A stretch of 64,000 nt of DNA from Chromobacterium rhizoryzae (lineage in GTDB: Bacteria; Pseudomonadota; Gammaproteobacteria; Burkholderiales; Chromobacteriaceae), in contig NZ_CP066126.1 of assembly GCF_020544465.1 (NCBI RefSeq), forward strand, positions 4,340,001 to 4,404,000, written 5' to 3'. The position numbers were made by a program, and so were the translations under genes. Under the pieces are notes generated by a model that was not told the origin of the DNA, searched no databases, and worked only from the letters and a program-made list of their open reading frames with translations. Shown here piece by piece: positions 16,692 through 25,262 of this stretch (position 1 is the first letter of the stretch; every line of letters starts with the position of its first letter).

Positions 16692-18413
16692 TTATTCGTT
16701 GGTCACCGCCTCGATCTCGGTCAACGAGGTCAAGCCCGCCTTGACCTTCAGCAGGCCGGCGTGGCGCAAATCCACCATGCCCTCCTTGCGCGCCAGATCG
16801 GCGATATCGATGGCGGTGCCGTTCTGCATGATCAAACGCGTCATCGCGTCGGTGATGGGCATCACTTCGTAAATGCCGGTACGGCCGCGGTAGCCGGTAT
16901 TGCGGCACTCCTCACAGCCCACCGGCGCATAGGGCTTCCAGCTGCCGTCCAATTCCTCTTTCTTGAAACCCGCCCGCAACAGCGCCTCTTCGGGAATGTC
17001 CGCCGGCTTCTTGCAATGCGCGCACAAACGGCGCGCCAGACGCTGCGCCATGATCAGCAACACCGAGCTGGCGATATTGAACGGCGCCACCCCCATGTTC
17101 AGCATCCGGGTCAAAGTCGCCGGCGCGTTATTGGTATGCAGGGTGGAGAACACCATGTGACCGGTCTGCGCCGCCTTGATCGCGATGTCCGCCGTTTCGA
17201 AATCCCGGATCTCGCCCACCATGATCACATCCGGATCCTGGCGCAGAAAAGCCTTCAAGGCCGAGGCGAAGGTCAACCCGGCGCGCTCGTTGACGTTGAC
17301 CTGATTGATGCCCGGCAAATTGATTTCCACCGGATCCTCGGCCGTGGCGATATTGATGTCCGGCTTGTTCAGCAAATTAAGACAGGTATACAGCGACACC
17401 GTTTTACCGCTGCCGGTGGGGCCGGTCACCAGCACCATGCCGTAGGGACGCCCGATCGCGTCCAGCAACAAACGTTTCTGCTCCGGCTCGAAGCCGAGCT
17501 GCTCGATATCCAGATTCGCGGCCGACGAGTCCAGAATACGCATCACAATCTTTTCGCCGTACAAAGTGGGTAAGGTGCTGACCCGGAAATCGATCGCCCG
17601 CGCCTTGGAAATGACCAGCTTCATCCGGCCATCCTGCGGCACCCGCTTTTCCGAAATATCCAGCTTGGAAATCACCTTGATCCGGGAGGCGATCTTTTCC
17701 TTCAACACCAAGGGCGGCTGCGAGATCTCCTTCAACACCCCATCCACCCGGTAACGGATGCGGTAGAACTTCTCATAGGGTTCGAAATGGATATCGGACG
17801 CGCCGCCATTGATCGCGTCCAGCAACACCTTGTGGATGAATTTGACCACCGGCGCGTCGTCGACGTCCGGCTGCGCGCCGGTATCCGCCGGCGCGTCCGG
17901 ATCGGCGAATTCGAGATCGCCAAAATCCTCGTTTTCCAGGGCCTTGATCGCGGCGGTGGCGTCCTCGCCGTACTTGCCGAGCATCTTGCCCAGCTTGTCG
18001 TCCTCCACCACCACCACTTCCACCGTCATCCCGGTCTTGAAGGTGATGGCGTGATAGGCCGAGGTCTGAGTCGGGTCCGAGGTGCCGACATACAGCTTGT
18101 TGCCGCGCTTGAGCAGGGGCAGCAAGCGCCGGCTGGCGATCAATTCGTCATCCACCACGCCCTTGGGCAACTGATCGAGATCAATGGCCGACATGTCCAA
18201 TAAGGGATAGCCAAAGGTCTTGGACGCGAACATCGCGACATCCTGCGCCGTCATCTTCTTGCTCTGAATCAGCTGCTCGACAAAGCTGATATGCGATGCC
18301 TGAGACTGACGCAGAATGGCGTCCGCATCCTGCTGCAACAGCATATTGTTTTGCACCAAGGCCCGACCCAAGCCGGAAATGCCAGCCGAAGCTTCCATAC
18401 GCTTGCAACTCAC
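16692..18413 (-). CDS. pilB: Type IV pilus assembly ATPase PilB
   Basis: Cytoplasmic hexameric ATPase for pilus extension (PilF in Neisseria naming). 573 residues, with an N-terminal MshEN/T2SSE_N domain (about 45-150) absent from the shorter GspE above. Walker A TGPTGSGKTVSLYT, Asp box ATAEDPVEINLPGINQV, Walker B DPDVIMVGEIRD, His box MVFSTLHTNNAPAT, and zinc cysteines CAHC and CEEC flanking a 30-residue insert. First gene of the operon that continues to yacG. Should support twitching motility and natural transformation together with comM. Confidence 0.95.
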   Translation of the reverse strand: MSCKRMEASAGISGLGRALVQNNMLLQQDADAILRQSQASHISFVEQLIQSKKMTAQDVAMFASKTFGYPLLDMSAIDLDQLPKGVVDDELIASRRLLPLLKRGNKLYVGTSDPTQTSAYHAITFKTGMTVEVVVVEDDKLGKMLGKYGEDATAAIKALENEDFGDLEFADPDAPADTGAQPDVDDAPVVKFIHKVLLDAINGGASDIHFEPYEKFYRIRYRVDGVLKEISQPPLVLKEKIASRIKVISKLDISEKRVPQDGRMKLVISKARAIDFRVSTLPTLYGEKIVMRILDSSAANLDIEQLGFEPEQKRLLLDAIGRPYGMVLVTGPTGSGKTVSLYTCLNLLNKPDINIATAEDPVEINLPGINQVNVNERAGLTFASALKAFLRQDPDVIMVGEIRDFETADIAIKAAQTGHMVFSTLHTNNAPATLTRMLNMGVAPFNIASSVLLIMAQRLARRLCAHCKKPADIPEEALLRAGFKKEELDGSWKPYAPVGCEECRNTGYRGRTGIYEVMPITDAMTRLIMQNGTAIDIADLARKEGMVDLRHAGLLKVKAGLTSLTEIEAVTNE

Positions 18414-18570
18414 CAGTAAACAGATTTGAGGACACCGCGCGACGCTCCCGTGCCAGAGCCCGCCGCCTTCAAGACAGCCGCACTACCGTTACAACATTAT
18501 ATGCAAAATGCGGATGCTGCTTTGACTTAAATCCCGGCGCGGCTGGATAGGTCCGGCTTAGCGCCAAAAC

Positions 18571-18596
18571 AAAAAGGACTGCCGAAGCAGTCCTTT
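18571..18596 (-). terminator. Terminator of the porin gene
   Basis: Perfect 10-bp stem AAAGGACTGC / GCAGTCCTTT with a CGAA tetraloop, followed by a U-run on the minus strand; 22 bases after the porin stop codon. Confidence 0.88.
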
Positions 18597-18617
18597 CAAG
18601 GTGGTACTCAAGTGCAC

Positions 18618-19748
18618 TTAGAAGCGGTGCACCAGACCCAGGCCGAAGGAGTTTTCCTTCTCCACATTATTGCCCTTCCACTTCACGTGACCGTAGGAAG
18701 TGTAAACCTCGGTACGCTTGGACAAAGCGTAGTCCAGAGCCAATACATATTGGTCGTAACCAGAGTTGTTGACATCGCTACCACCAACGCTGATGTCGTA
18801 ACCCTTGACGTAGGAGAAGTACGGGGTCAACGAACCGAAGGTATAACCCAGAGTCAGGGCCAGTTCGCGGGTTTTCACTTCTTTGCTCACATCCAGATTG
18901 CTAGAGCCAGCGGTCAAAGCGTTAAAGGCGGCTTTGTTATACAACACGCCCTTGGTATCGGCATAAACGCCGGCAGTGCCATCGATATAGCCACGAATTT
19001 GTTGATAGCCCAAGACCGCATAGATATTGTTGGCCATGTAGCCGCCTTCAAAGCGGTGCCAATCTTTATTCGAGCTACGCCCGCCAGACACAAGCGCCTT
19101 ATCGGCGTCACCCCAGTTCTGGTAGTTGTACTTGCCGAAGAAACCGGAGTTTTCATAGCTCAGGCCCAGGTTCCAAGTCTGGCGATTGGTGCGGCTGCCA
19201 TCAGTGCTTGCCCCGCGAGCTTCGTCGGTGCCATACAGGAACGCGAAGCTGAAGCCGGCCCAGTTCGGGCTGTCGTAGCGAATGGCGTTGTTGACGCGGT
19301 CATCAAGGCGGGTGAAGTAAGCCAGACCACCTACGCTTTGCGAACTGTAATAGCCCGGGTCCACCTGCTCCATCGAATCGTTAGCGTAGTTGGACAGACG
19401 CCCCAGACGGAACTTACCCCAGCTGTCGCCGGCCAAGCCGATGAAACTGTCGCGGGTATTAAAGCCAGAGGATTCGGAGCCGTCGATATTCACGCGATTC
19501 TCAACCTGCCAGATGGCTTTCAGGCCATTGCCCAGATCTTCGTTGCCCTTGAAGCCGATGCGCGAGGTCCAGTCGTTGATCTGGGAGTTACCCTGGGGCT
19601 TGCCGTTGGAGTCGAGGCTGGTATTCGAGCGGTAGGTCTTGTTGTACTCGTAACCACCGCGGATTTCACCGTAGATGGTGACGTCGGCCATTGCGGCGGC
19701 GGCCGGCATCAGGGCGGCGATTGCAAGAGCGATATGCGTCTTGTTCAT
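18618..19748 (-). CDS. Gram-negative porin (general trimeric type)
   Basis: Outer-membrane beta-barrel channel for small solutes. 376 residues from MNKTHIALAIAALMPAAAAMA, a signal peptide cleaved before DVTIYGEIRGGYEYNK. The start is fixed by an upstream AAAGGAA site; an in-frame extension lacks signal character. The mature N-terminus and C-terminus (NSFGLGLVHRF, ending in Phe) are typical of betaproteobacterial porins of the Gram-neg_porin/OmpC-like class. Contains SRIGFKGNEDLGNGLKAIWQVE and RDSFIGLAGDSWGKFRLGR, diagnostic for the neisserial/burkholderial family. Single gene with its own terminator. Substrate selectivity is unknown. Confidence 0.93.
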   Translation of the reverse strand: MNKTHIALAIAALMPAAAAMADVTIYGEIRGGYEYNKTYRSNTSLDSNGKPQGNSQINDWTSRIGFKGNEDLGNGLKAIWQVENRVNIDGSESSGFNTRDSFIGLAGDSWGKFRLGRLSNYANDSMEQVDPGYYSSQSVGGLAYFTRLDDRVNNAIRYDSPNWAGFSFAFLYGTDEARGASTDGSRTNRQTWNLGLSYENSGFFGKYNYQNWGDADKALVSGGRSSNKDWHRFEGGYMANNIYAVLGYQQIRGYIDGTAGVYADTKGVLYNKAAFNALTAGSSNLDVSKEVKTRELALTLGYTFGSLTPYFSYVKGYDISVGGSDVNNSGYDQYVLALDYALSKRTEVYTSYGHVKWKGNNVEKENSFGLGLVHRF

Positions 19749-20052
19749 TGCAGTTCCTTTCAAGTCAGTTGATATTGTCCTGTTGATTTCGCTAGTTCTA
19801 AGGCCAGAGAACCCGGACATTTATGTGTCGCCGATATGCTTCGGTGATCGCTAGGCTCAATATAAGACCGGCGTTGCGAAAAAACAAAAACAGCATGCAC
19901 TTCCAACAAAAAAGCACTCAAAAAAACAACACATGCATCACAAACCCTTGTTTTACATGAACACCAGACTGAAGCGCCACCAGCCGTGAGATGCAATTAC
20001 GCAACATAAGCAGCAACTTAGTGCAAAAAAGCAACAAACCACAAAGCATAAA
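19749..20052. other. Divergent intergenic region between porin and phrB
   Basis: AT-rich, A-tract-rich spacer that must carry the porin and photolyase promoters. No gene, repeat or operator of known family was recognised; no unique -35/-10 assignment could be made by eye. Confidence 0.4.
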
Positions 20053-20097
20053 ATGGACCATCTACTGTCAGACAATCAAACCATGACTAGCTTACCC

Positions 20098-21498
20098 ATG
20101 AGCAAGGTTTCACTTTACTGGCTCAGGCGCGACTTGCGCCTGGAGGACAACCACGCTTTGCAGCAAGCGCTGGCTTCGGGCCGCCCGGTGCAGTGCGTCT
20201 TTGTTTTCGACAGCAATATTCTCGACACGCTCTCCCCCGCCGACAGACGTATCGGCTTCATCTGGCAATCCTTGCAGGAAGTTCAGACGTCCCTGCGCGC
20301 AGCGGGCGGGGACCTATGGTGTGCGACAGGGCCAGCGCAAGACATCATCCCGAGGCTGGCGGCGCAGCTAGACGCCGAGGCCGTTTACGTGAACGAGGAT
20401 TACGAGCCCTATGCGCGCCAGCGAGACCAGGTGGTTGCCCAGACTCTGGCAACAATGGGCAAGAGCTTGCTCTCATACAAGGACCAGGTCATTTTCGCCA
20501 GGGACGAGCTGCTCACCTCCAGCGGCAAACCCTTCACCGTGTTTACCCCCTACTGCAATGCCTGGCTCAAAAGACTGAGCCCACAGCACAGCCAATCGCT
20601 GACCATGCCTTCGCTGGCGGGCCGCTTGCGCCCGCCAGCGGGCACGCCGGCTATGCCCGACTTGGCGGAATTGGGCTTCGCCCAGGCAGAACCCTGCTTG
20701 CTGACGCCCGGGGCCTCCGGCGCCCAAGAGCGGTTCGCCGATTTCTGTCAGCAACGCATCCAACGCTACCATCAACAAAGGGACTACCCCGGCGTAAAGG
20801 GCGTGTCCTATCTGTCCACCCATTTGCGCTTCGGCACCATCTCGATTCGCCAACTGGTGCAATTCGCCAGTTTCGACGGCGGAGAGGGCGCGATGTGCTG
20901 GCTGAAGGAGTTGATCTGGCGAGAGTTTTATCAGCAGCTGCTATGGCACTTCCCCAATATCGCCGCTCACAGCTTCAAGCCGCAATACCGAGACCTTCCC
21001 TTTCCCAACCGCCAGGACTGGCTGGAAAGCTGGCAAAAAGGACTAAGTGGTTATCCATTGATTGATGCGGCCATGCGACAACTGAACCAAACCGGCTATA
21101 TGCACAACCGGCTGCGCATGATCGCCGCCAGTTTTCTGGTCAAGGATTTGCTGATTGACTGGCGTCTGGGCGAACGCTATTTCGCGGAGAAGCTGCTGGA
21201 CTTCGATCTGGCCTCGAACAACGGCGGCTGGCAATGGGCGGCCTCCACCGGTTGCGACGCGCAACCCTATTTCCGCATCTTCAACCCGGTGACGCAATCG
21301 CAGAAATTCGATCCGGACGGCCGCTTCATCCGTCGCTACGTGCCGGAGTTGGCCGCGCTCAGCGATCAGGCGATCCACGCCCCCTGGCAAGCCAAGGCGC
21401 TGCCGGAAGGCTTCGTGCTGGGCCGGGACTATCCACGCCCCATCGTCGACCACGCTGAGCAAAGGCAATTGGCGCTGGCTCTGTTCGGCAAGCAATGA
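20098..21498 (+). CDS. phrB: Deoxyribodipyrimidine photolyase (CPD photolyase, class I)
   Basis: Light-driven repair of cyclobutane pyrimidine dimers using FADH2 and a folate or deazaflavin antenna. About 466 residues from MSKVSLYWLRRDLRLEDNHAL, which matches the family start; ATGs at 20053 and 20083 would add up to 15 residues and cannot be excluded. The N-terminal antenna domain is followed by the FAD domain with GVSYLSTHLRFGTIS, WLKELIWREFYQQLL and the signature NNGGWQWAASTGCDAQPYFRIFNP. Monocistronic, with a terminator directly after the stop. The conserved Trp-rich segment supports a true photolyase rather than a cryptochrome-like protein. Confidence 0.94.
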   Translation: MSKVSLYWLRRDLRLEDNHALQQALASGRPVQCVFVFDSNILDTLSPADRRIGFIWQSLQEVQTSLRAAGGDLWCATGPAQDIIPRLAAQLDAEAVYVNEDYEPYARQRDQVVAQTLATMGKSLLSYKDQVIFARDELLTSSGKPFTVFTPYCNAWLKRLSPQHSQSLTMPSLAGRLRPPAGTPAMPDLAELGFAQAEPCLLTPGASGAQERFADFCQQRIQRYHQQRDYPGVKGVSYLSTHLRFGTISIRQLVQFASFDGGEGAMCWLKELIWREFYQQLLWHFPNIAAHSFKPQYRDLPFPNRQDWLESWQKGLSGYPLIDAAMRQLNQTGYMHNRLRMIAASFLVKDLLIDWRLGERYFAEKLLDFDLASNNGGWQWAASTGCDAQPYFRIFNPVTQSQKFDPDGRFIRRYVPELAALSDQAIHAPWQAKALPEGFVLGRDYPRPIVDHAEQRQLALALFGKQ

Positions 21499-21500
21499 AA

Positions 21501-21526
21501 AACGCCCGCATCCGCGGGCGTTGTTT
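21501..21526. terminator. Bidirectional terminator between phrB and the HhH gene
   Basis: 9-bp stem AACGCCCGC / GCGGGCGTT with an ATCC loop. T-run on the plus-strand side is interrupted (GTTT); on the minus strand the stem is followed by a clean U-run, so it serves the convergent HhH gene best. Confidence 0.8.
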
Positions 21527-21551
21527 CCAGCAAACCATTGACGGGTAAACG

Positions 21552-21935
21552 TCAGGGCTTTTTCTTGGCCGCCGGTTTGGAGGCTTCTTTCTTGACGCCG
21601 GCCACCGGTTTGGCCGCAGCGGCGGCGGGCTTGGCGGCGGCGGCGGGTTTGGCCGCGGCTTTCGGCGCGGCGCTGGAAGCGCCGCTGACCGCGATCTCGC
21701 TGCGCAGTTTTTCCAAGGTCTTGTCGCCAATCCCGCTGACGTTTTTCAGATCGTCAACGCTCTTGAACGGTCCGTTCTTGGCGCGGTAATCCACAATGGC
21801 CTTGGCCTTGACCGGGCCGATTCCGTTCAACGCCTCCAACTCCTGCTGGTTGGCGGTATTAATGTTGACGGCGGCGAAAGCGGTACCGCAAATCAGCATC
21901 AGGGCGGCAAACAGGGCTAACAATTTTTTCATCAT
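21552..21935 (-). CDS. Secreted ComEA-like helix-hairpin-helix DNA-binding protein with Ala/Lys/Pro-rich tail
   Basis: Likely a periplasmic DNA-binding protein for DNA uptake (ComEA family). 127 residues. A signal peptide (KKLLALFAALMLICGTAFA) is followed by the ComEA-type domain VNINTANQQELEALNGIGPVKAKAIVDYR with a second hairpin SGIGDKTLEKLRSEI. The last about 40 residues are almost only Ala, Lys and Pro (AKPAAAAKPAAAAAKP), like histone H1/AlgP tails, which is unusual for ComEA and may add DNA affinity. The window also carries pilBCD and comM, supporting a competence role. A start one codon later (21932) is equally possible. Confidence 0.85.
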   Translation of the reverse strand: MMKKLLALFAALMLICGTAFAAVNINTANQQELEALNGIGPVKAKAIVDYRAKNGPFKSVDDLKNVSGIGDKTLEKLRSEIAVSGASSAAPKAAAKPAAAAKPAAAAAKPVAGVKKEASKPAAKKKP

Positions 21936-21965
21936 TGATCTCCTTGTGAGACAGGACTGGCAACC

Positions 21966-22787
21966 TCAACCGCGTTGCAGGATCAATTCTATGACGACCT
22001 TGCTGCCAATGTAAGCTAGCGCCAAGGACAGGAAACCGGCCAAAGTCCAGCGAATCGCCACCCGGCCGCGCCAGCCTTGCAACTTGCGGCCGATCAACAG
22101 GCCGCCGAACAATAGCCAGGACAACACGGCGAAGATGGTCTTGTGCGTCAGCGCCGCGGCATGTCCCAACACTTCTTCGGAGAACACTACGCCGGTCAGC
22201 AAGGAAACCGTCAGCAGCAAGAAGCCGACGCCTATCACCTGGAACATCATTTTTTCCAGGGACAGCAAGGGCGGCAATTGCTTGACCAGCGGAGAGGCCC
22301 GCTTATCGTGCAGGGCTTTCTCCAAAAACAGCATCAAAATGGCGATCAGCGCGCCGATGGCGAACAGGCTGTAAGCAAACAGGGAGACCAGGATATGCAG
22401 CACAAAAGCCGGATTGCTCAGGTCTTGCACTACGTGCTGGCCGGGGAACAGCAGGGCGAAACCCAGCGCGGCCATCGCCAGCGGCATCATGAACAGCTGC
22501 AGGCCTTCCACGCGATAGAAGAAGCTGCAAGTCCAATAAATCAGCAGCATGATCCACACCATCACCGACAGCGCGCGGCCAACCCCCAGGGACAGTAAAG
22601 CGCCCTGAGTCAGCGGCAACAACACCGCAATCGCCTGCAGCAGCAGCAGCACGCCCAATAGGCTGTGTTCCAGCCGCGGCTTGCGCGGCCAGCACGCCAG
22701 GCCGCGCCAGTTGGCGAAGTAGTGCCAGCTGAAAACCCCGTAAGAGAGGATCAGCGCAATAGAAAGTACGAGCAGGAAACGGGTCAT
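21966..22787 (-). CDS. CcsA/HemX-like cytochrome c assembly family inner-membrane protein (YpjD-type)
   Basis: Polytopic membrane protein, 273 residues with about eight hydrophobic spans. The family core FVLHILVSLFAYSLFAIGALIAILMLF and HAAALTHKTIFAVLSWLLFGGLLIG contains His residues typical of the cytochrome c assembly/HemX domain. In proteobacteria this single gene next to ffh is usually named ypjD or corC-like; its exact role is unsettled. Divergent from ffh with a 108-base gap; this adjacency is widely conserved. No ccsB/ResB partner is adjacent, so haem export for cytochrome c maturation should not be assumed. Confidence 0.82.
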   Translation of the reverse strand: MTRFLLVLSIALILSYGVFSWHYFANWRGLACWPRKPRLEHSLLGVLLLLQAIAVLLPLTQGALLSLGVGRALSVMVWIMLLIYWTCSFFYRVEGLQLFMMPLAMAALGFALLFPGQHVVQDLSNPAFVLHILVSLFAYSLFAIGALIAILMLFLEKALHDKRASPLVKQLPPLLSLEKMMFQVIGVGFLLLTVSLLTGVVFSEEVLGHAAALTHKTIFAVLSWLLFGGLLIGRKLQGWRGRVAIRWTLAGFLSLALAYIGSKVVIELILQRG

Positions 22788-22895
22788 GTCGGGTGTTTTA
22801 TCAAAACCGGGCGCAGCCCCGGCGGCTCGTGGTAAAATCGATAGTTTGAGAGTCTACACCAACCGGCAAGCCGTTGGCAGAAGTAAGGACGCACC

Positions 22896-24251
22896 ATGCT
22901 AGACAACCTGACCAGCCGCCTGTCCGGCGTGATGAAAAATCTGCGCGGCAATGCGCGCTTGACCGAGGCCAATATCCAGGACGCGATGCGCGAAGTGCGC
23001 ATGGCCCTGCTGGAGGCCGACGTCGCCCTGCCCGTGGTCAAAACCTTTATCGCCCAGGTCAAGGAGCGCGCGCTCGGCCAGGACGTGGCCGGCAGCCTGA
23101 CGCCGGGCCAAGCCCTGGTGGGCGTGGTCAATGAGGAATTGACCAAATTGATGGGCGAGAAGAACGACGCCCTCAATCTGGCCGCCGTGCCGCCCGCCAT
23201 CGTGCTGATGGCCGGCCTGCAGGGCGCCGGCAAAACCACCACGGTAGGCAAGCTCGCCAAGCTATTGAAAGAGACCCAGAAGAAAAAAGTGCTGGTCGTC
23301 TCCGCCGACGTTTACCGCCCCGCCGCCATCGAGCAGTTGAAACTGCTGGCCCAGCAGGTCGGCGTCGAATGGTTCCCGTCCTCCGGCGACCAGAATCCGG
23401 TCGATATCGCCCGCGCCGCGGTGGATCACGCCAAGCGCCACTTCTTCGATGTGCTGATGGTGGATACCGCCGGCCGTCTGGCCATCGACGAGGCGATGAT
23501 GGCCGAGATCAAGGCGCTGCACGCGACTCTGAATCCGGTGGAGACCTTGTTTGTCGTCGACGCGATGCAGGGCCAGGATGCGGTCAACACCGCCCAGGCT
23601 TTCAATGAAGCGCTGCCGCTGACCGGCGTCATCCTCACCAAGATGGACGGCGACTCGCGCGGCGGCGCCGCGCTGTCGGTCCGCCACATCACCGGCAAGC
23701 CGATCAAATTCATCGGCGTCGGCGAAAAAGTGTCCGGCCTGGAACCCTTCCACCCGGACCGGATCGCCAGCCGGATTTTGGGCATGGGCGATGTGCTGTC
23801 GCTGATCGAGGAAGTGCAAAAAGGCATCGATCAGGACGAAGCCGCCGCCATGGCCAAGAAGTTGAAGTCCGGCAAGGGCTTCGACCTTGAAGACTTCAAG
23901 GCCCAGATGCAGCAGATGAAGAAAATGGGCGGCATGAGCAATCTGCTGGAGAAAATGCCGGGGCAACTGGGCCAGATGGCCAAGGGCGTGCAGGGCGCGG
24001 AGGCGGAGAAAGCCATGCGCCGCATCGAAGGCATCATCAACTCGATGACGCCGCAAGAGCGCCATAAGCCGGAATTGCTCAAGGCCAGCCGCAAACGACG
24101 CATCGCCGCCGGCGCCGGCGTGACGGTGCAGGAGGTCAACAAGCTGCTGAACCAATTCGAACAGACTCAGAAAATGATGAAGCAGTTCTCCTCCAAGGGA
24201 GGCATGATGAAAATGCTTCGCGGCATGAAGGGCATGATGCCCGGCATGTAA
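22896..24251 (+). CDS. ffh: Signal recognition particle protein Ffh
   Basis: GTPase that binds 4.5S RNA and signal sequences of nascent membrane proteins and delivers ribosomes to FtsY. 451 residues. N domain (1-90), then the G domain with P-loop AGLQGAGKTTTVGKLA, SADVYRPAAIEQL, VDTAGRLAIDEAMM and TKMDGDSRGGAAL, then a Met-rich M domain (about 325-451) ending MMKMLRGMKGMMPGM. Own terminator follows. The 4.5S RNA gene is not visible in the window. Confidence 0.97.
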   Translation: MLDNLTSRLSGVMKNLRGNARLTEANIQDAMREVRMALLEADVALPVVKTFIAQVKERALGQDVAGSLTPGQALVGVVNEELTKLMGEKNDALNLAAVPPAIVLMAGLQGAGKTTTVGKLAKLLKETQKKKVLVVSADVYRPAAIEQLKLLAQQVGVEWFPSSGDQNPVDIARAAVDHAKRHFFDVLMVDTAGRLAIDEAMMAEIKALHATLNPVETLFVVDAMQGQDAVNTAQAFNEALPLTGVILTKMDGDSRGGAALSVRHITGKPIKFIGVGEKVSGLEPFHPDRIASRILGMGDVLSLIEEVQKGIDQDEAAAMAKKLKSGKGFDLEDFKAQMQQMKKMGGMSNLLEKMPGQLGQMAKGVQGAEAEKAMRRIEGIINSMTPQERHKPELLKASRKRRIAAGAGVTVQEVNKLLNQFEQTQKMMKQFSSKGGMMKMLRGMKGMMPGM

Positions 24252-24255
24252 GCTG

Positions 24256-24280
24256 AAACGGGTGCCTAGCACCCGTTTTT
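24256..24280 (+). terminator. Terminator of ffh
   Basis: 10-bp stem AAACGGGTGC / GCACCCGTTT with a CTA loop and a T-run, 5 bases after the ffh stop codon. Confidence 0.88.
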
Positions 24281-24300
24281 CTTGATGTAAAAGGATTTCG

Positions 24301-25197
24301 ATGTCGCTCGATGTTGCCGTTCTGACCGATTCGCGCCTGCTGCCGCCTGACGACGGCGACTGGTACCGCCGCCAGGTTCATCATGAAGACGGCCTGGTGC
24401 TGGCGGCGCTGCAGCGCCAGGGCTTGCGTGTCCGCCGCCTGGCCTGGGACGATCCGGACATGGACTGGGCCGACTCTGCTTGCGCTCTGTTCCGCACCAC
24501 CTGGGATTACTTCGAGCGCCTGCCCGCGTTTTCCGACTGGCTGGCGCGCGCGGCCGCTCAAACCCGCCTCTTCAACGAGATTGAGCTGATTCACTGGAAT
24601 CTGGACAAGCATTACCTGTCCGAGCTGCAACAAAACGCTGTTCATACGGTGGACACGCGCTACATTGAGAAAGGCGCGCCGCAAACGCTGCGCCAGTTGC
24701 TGGAAGAGCGGAACTGGGACGACGCCATCTTGAAACCGGCCGTCTCCGGAGCCGCCCGGCACACGTATCGCGTCGCCCCGACAAACGCGGAATCGCTGGA
24801 ATGCGTATACGCCGAGCTGATCCAGCAGGAGGCCATGCTGCTGCAGCCCATGCAACACAATGTGCTGAGCCAGGGAGAATTGTCCCTGATCGTCATCGAC
24901 GGCCGCTTCAGCCACGCCATCCGCAAAACGCCGAAGTCCGGCGACTTCCGCGTGCAAGACGATCACGGCGGCCAGGTCCACCAGCATCAGGCCGACGCGC
25001 AAGAGATCGCCTTCGCCGAAGCCGCCGTGCGGGCGGTCCCTTTCGACGTGCTGTACGCGCGCGTCGACATGATTCGCGACAACCATGACCGCCTGGCGGT
25101 CATGGAGCTGGAAATGATTGAACCGGAGCTGTTTTTCCGCTTCCGACCGCAAGCCGCGGAGGAGTTGGCCGCGGCGCTCGCGCGCCGTCTGCGCTGA
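24301..25197 (+). CDS. ATP-grasp family protein (DcsG/RimK-like)
   Basis: 298 residues. The arrangement resembles ATP-grasp amide/heterocycle-forming ligases such as the cycloserine enzyme DcsG. N-terminal pre-ATP-grasp part with CALFRTTWDYFERLPAFSDWL (the RTTWDY motif is typical), then NKHYL-like LDKHYLSEL, ILKPAVSGAARHTYRV (ATP-binding Lys and flexible loop), LLQPM, GELSLIVIDGRFSHAIRKTP, GDFRVQDDHGG, and the metal site VMELEMIEPELFF. The true substrate is unknown; cycloserine synthesis is not implied because no partner genes are nearby. Located between ffh and purB, likely as a single gene. Confidence 0.8.
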   Translation: MSLDVAVLTDSRLLPPDDGDWYRRQVHHEDGLVLAALQRQGLRVRRLAWDDPDMDWADSACALFRTTWDYFERLPAFSDWLARAAAQTRLFNEIELIHWNLDKHYLSELQQNAVHTVDTRYIEKGAPQTLRQLLEERNWDDAILKPAVSGAARHTYRVAPTNAESLECVYAELIQQEAMLLQPMQHNVLSQGELSLIVIDGRFSHAIRKTPKSGDFRVQDDHGGQVHQHQADAQEIAFAEAAVRAVPFDVLYARVDMIRDNHDRLAVMELEMIEPELFFRFRPQAAEELAAALARRLR

Positions 25198-25262
25198 GCA
25201 ATGAGCGATTTTGTACCGCAACCCGCCAGAACACCGGCAACCCACGTTTGGAACTACCCAGC

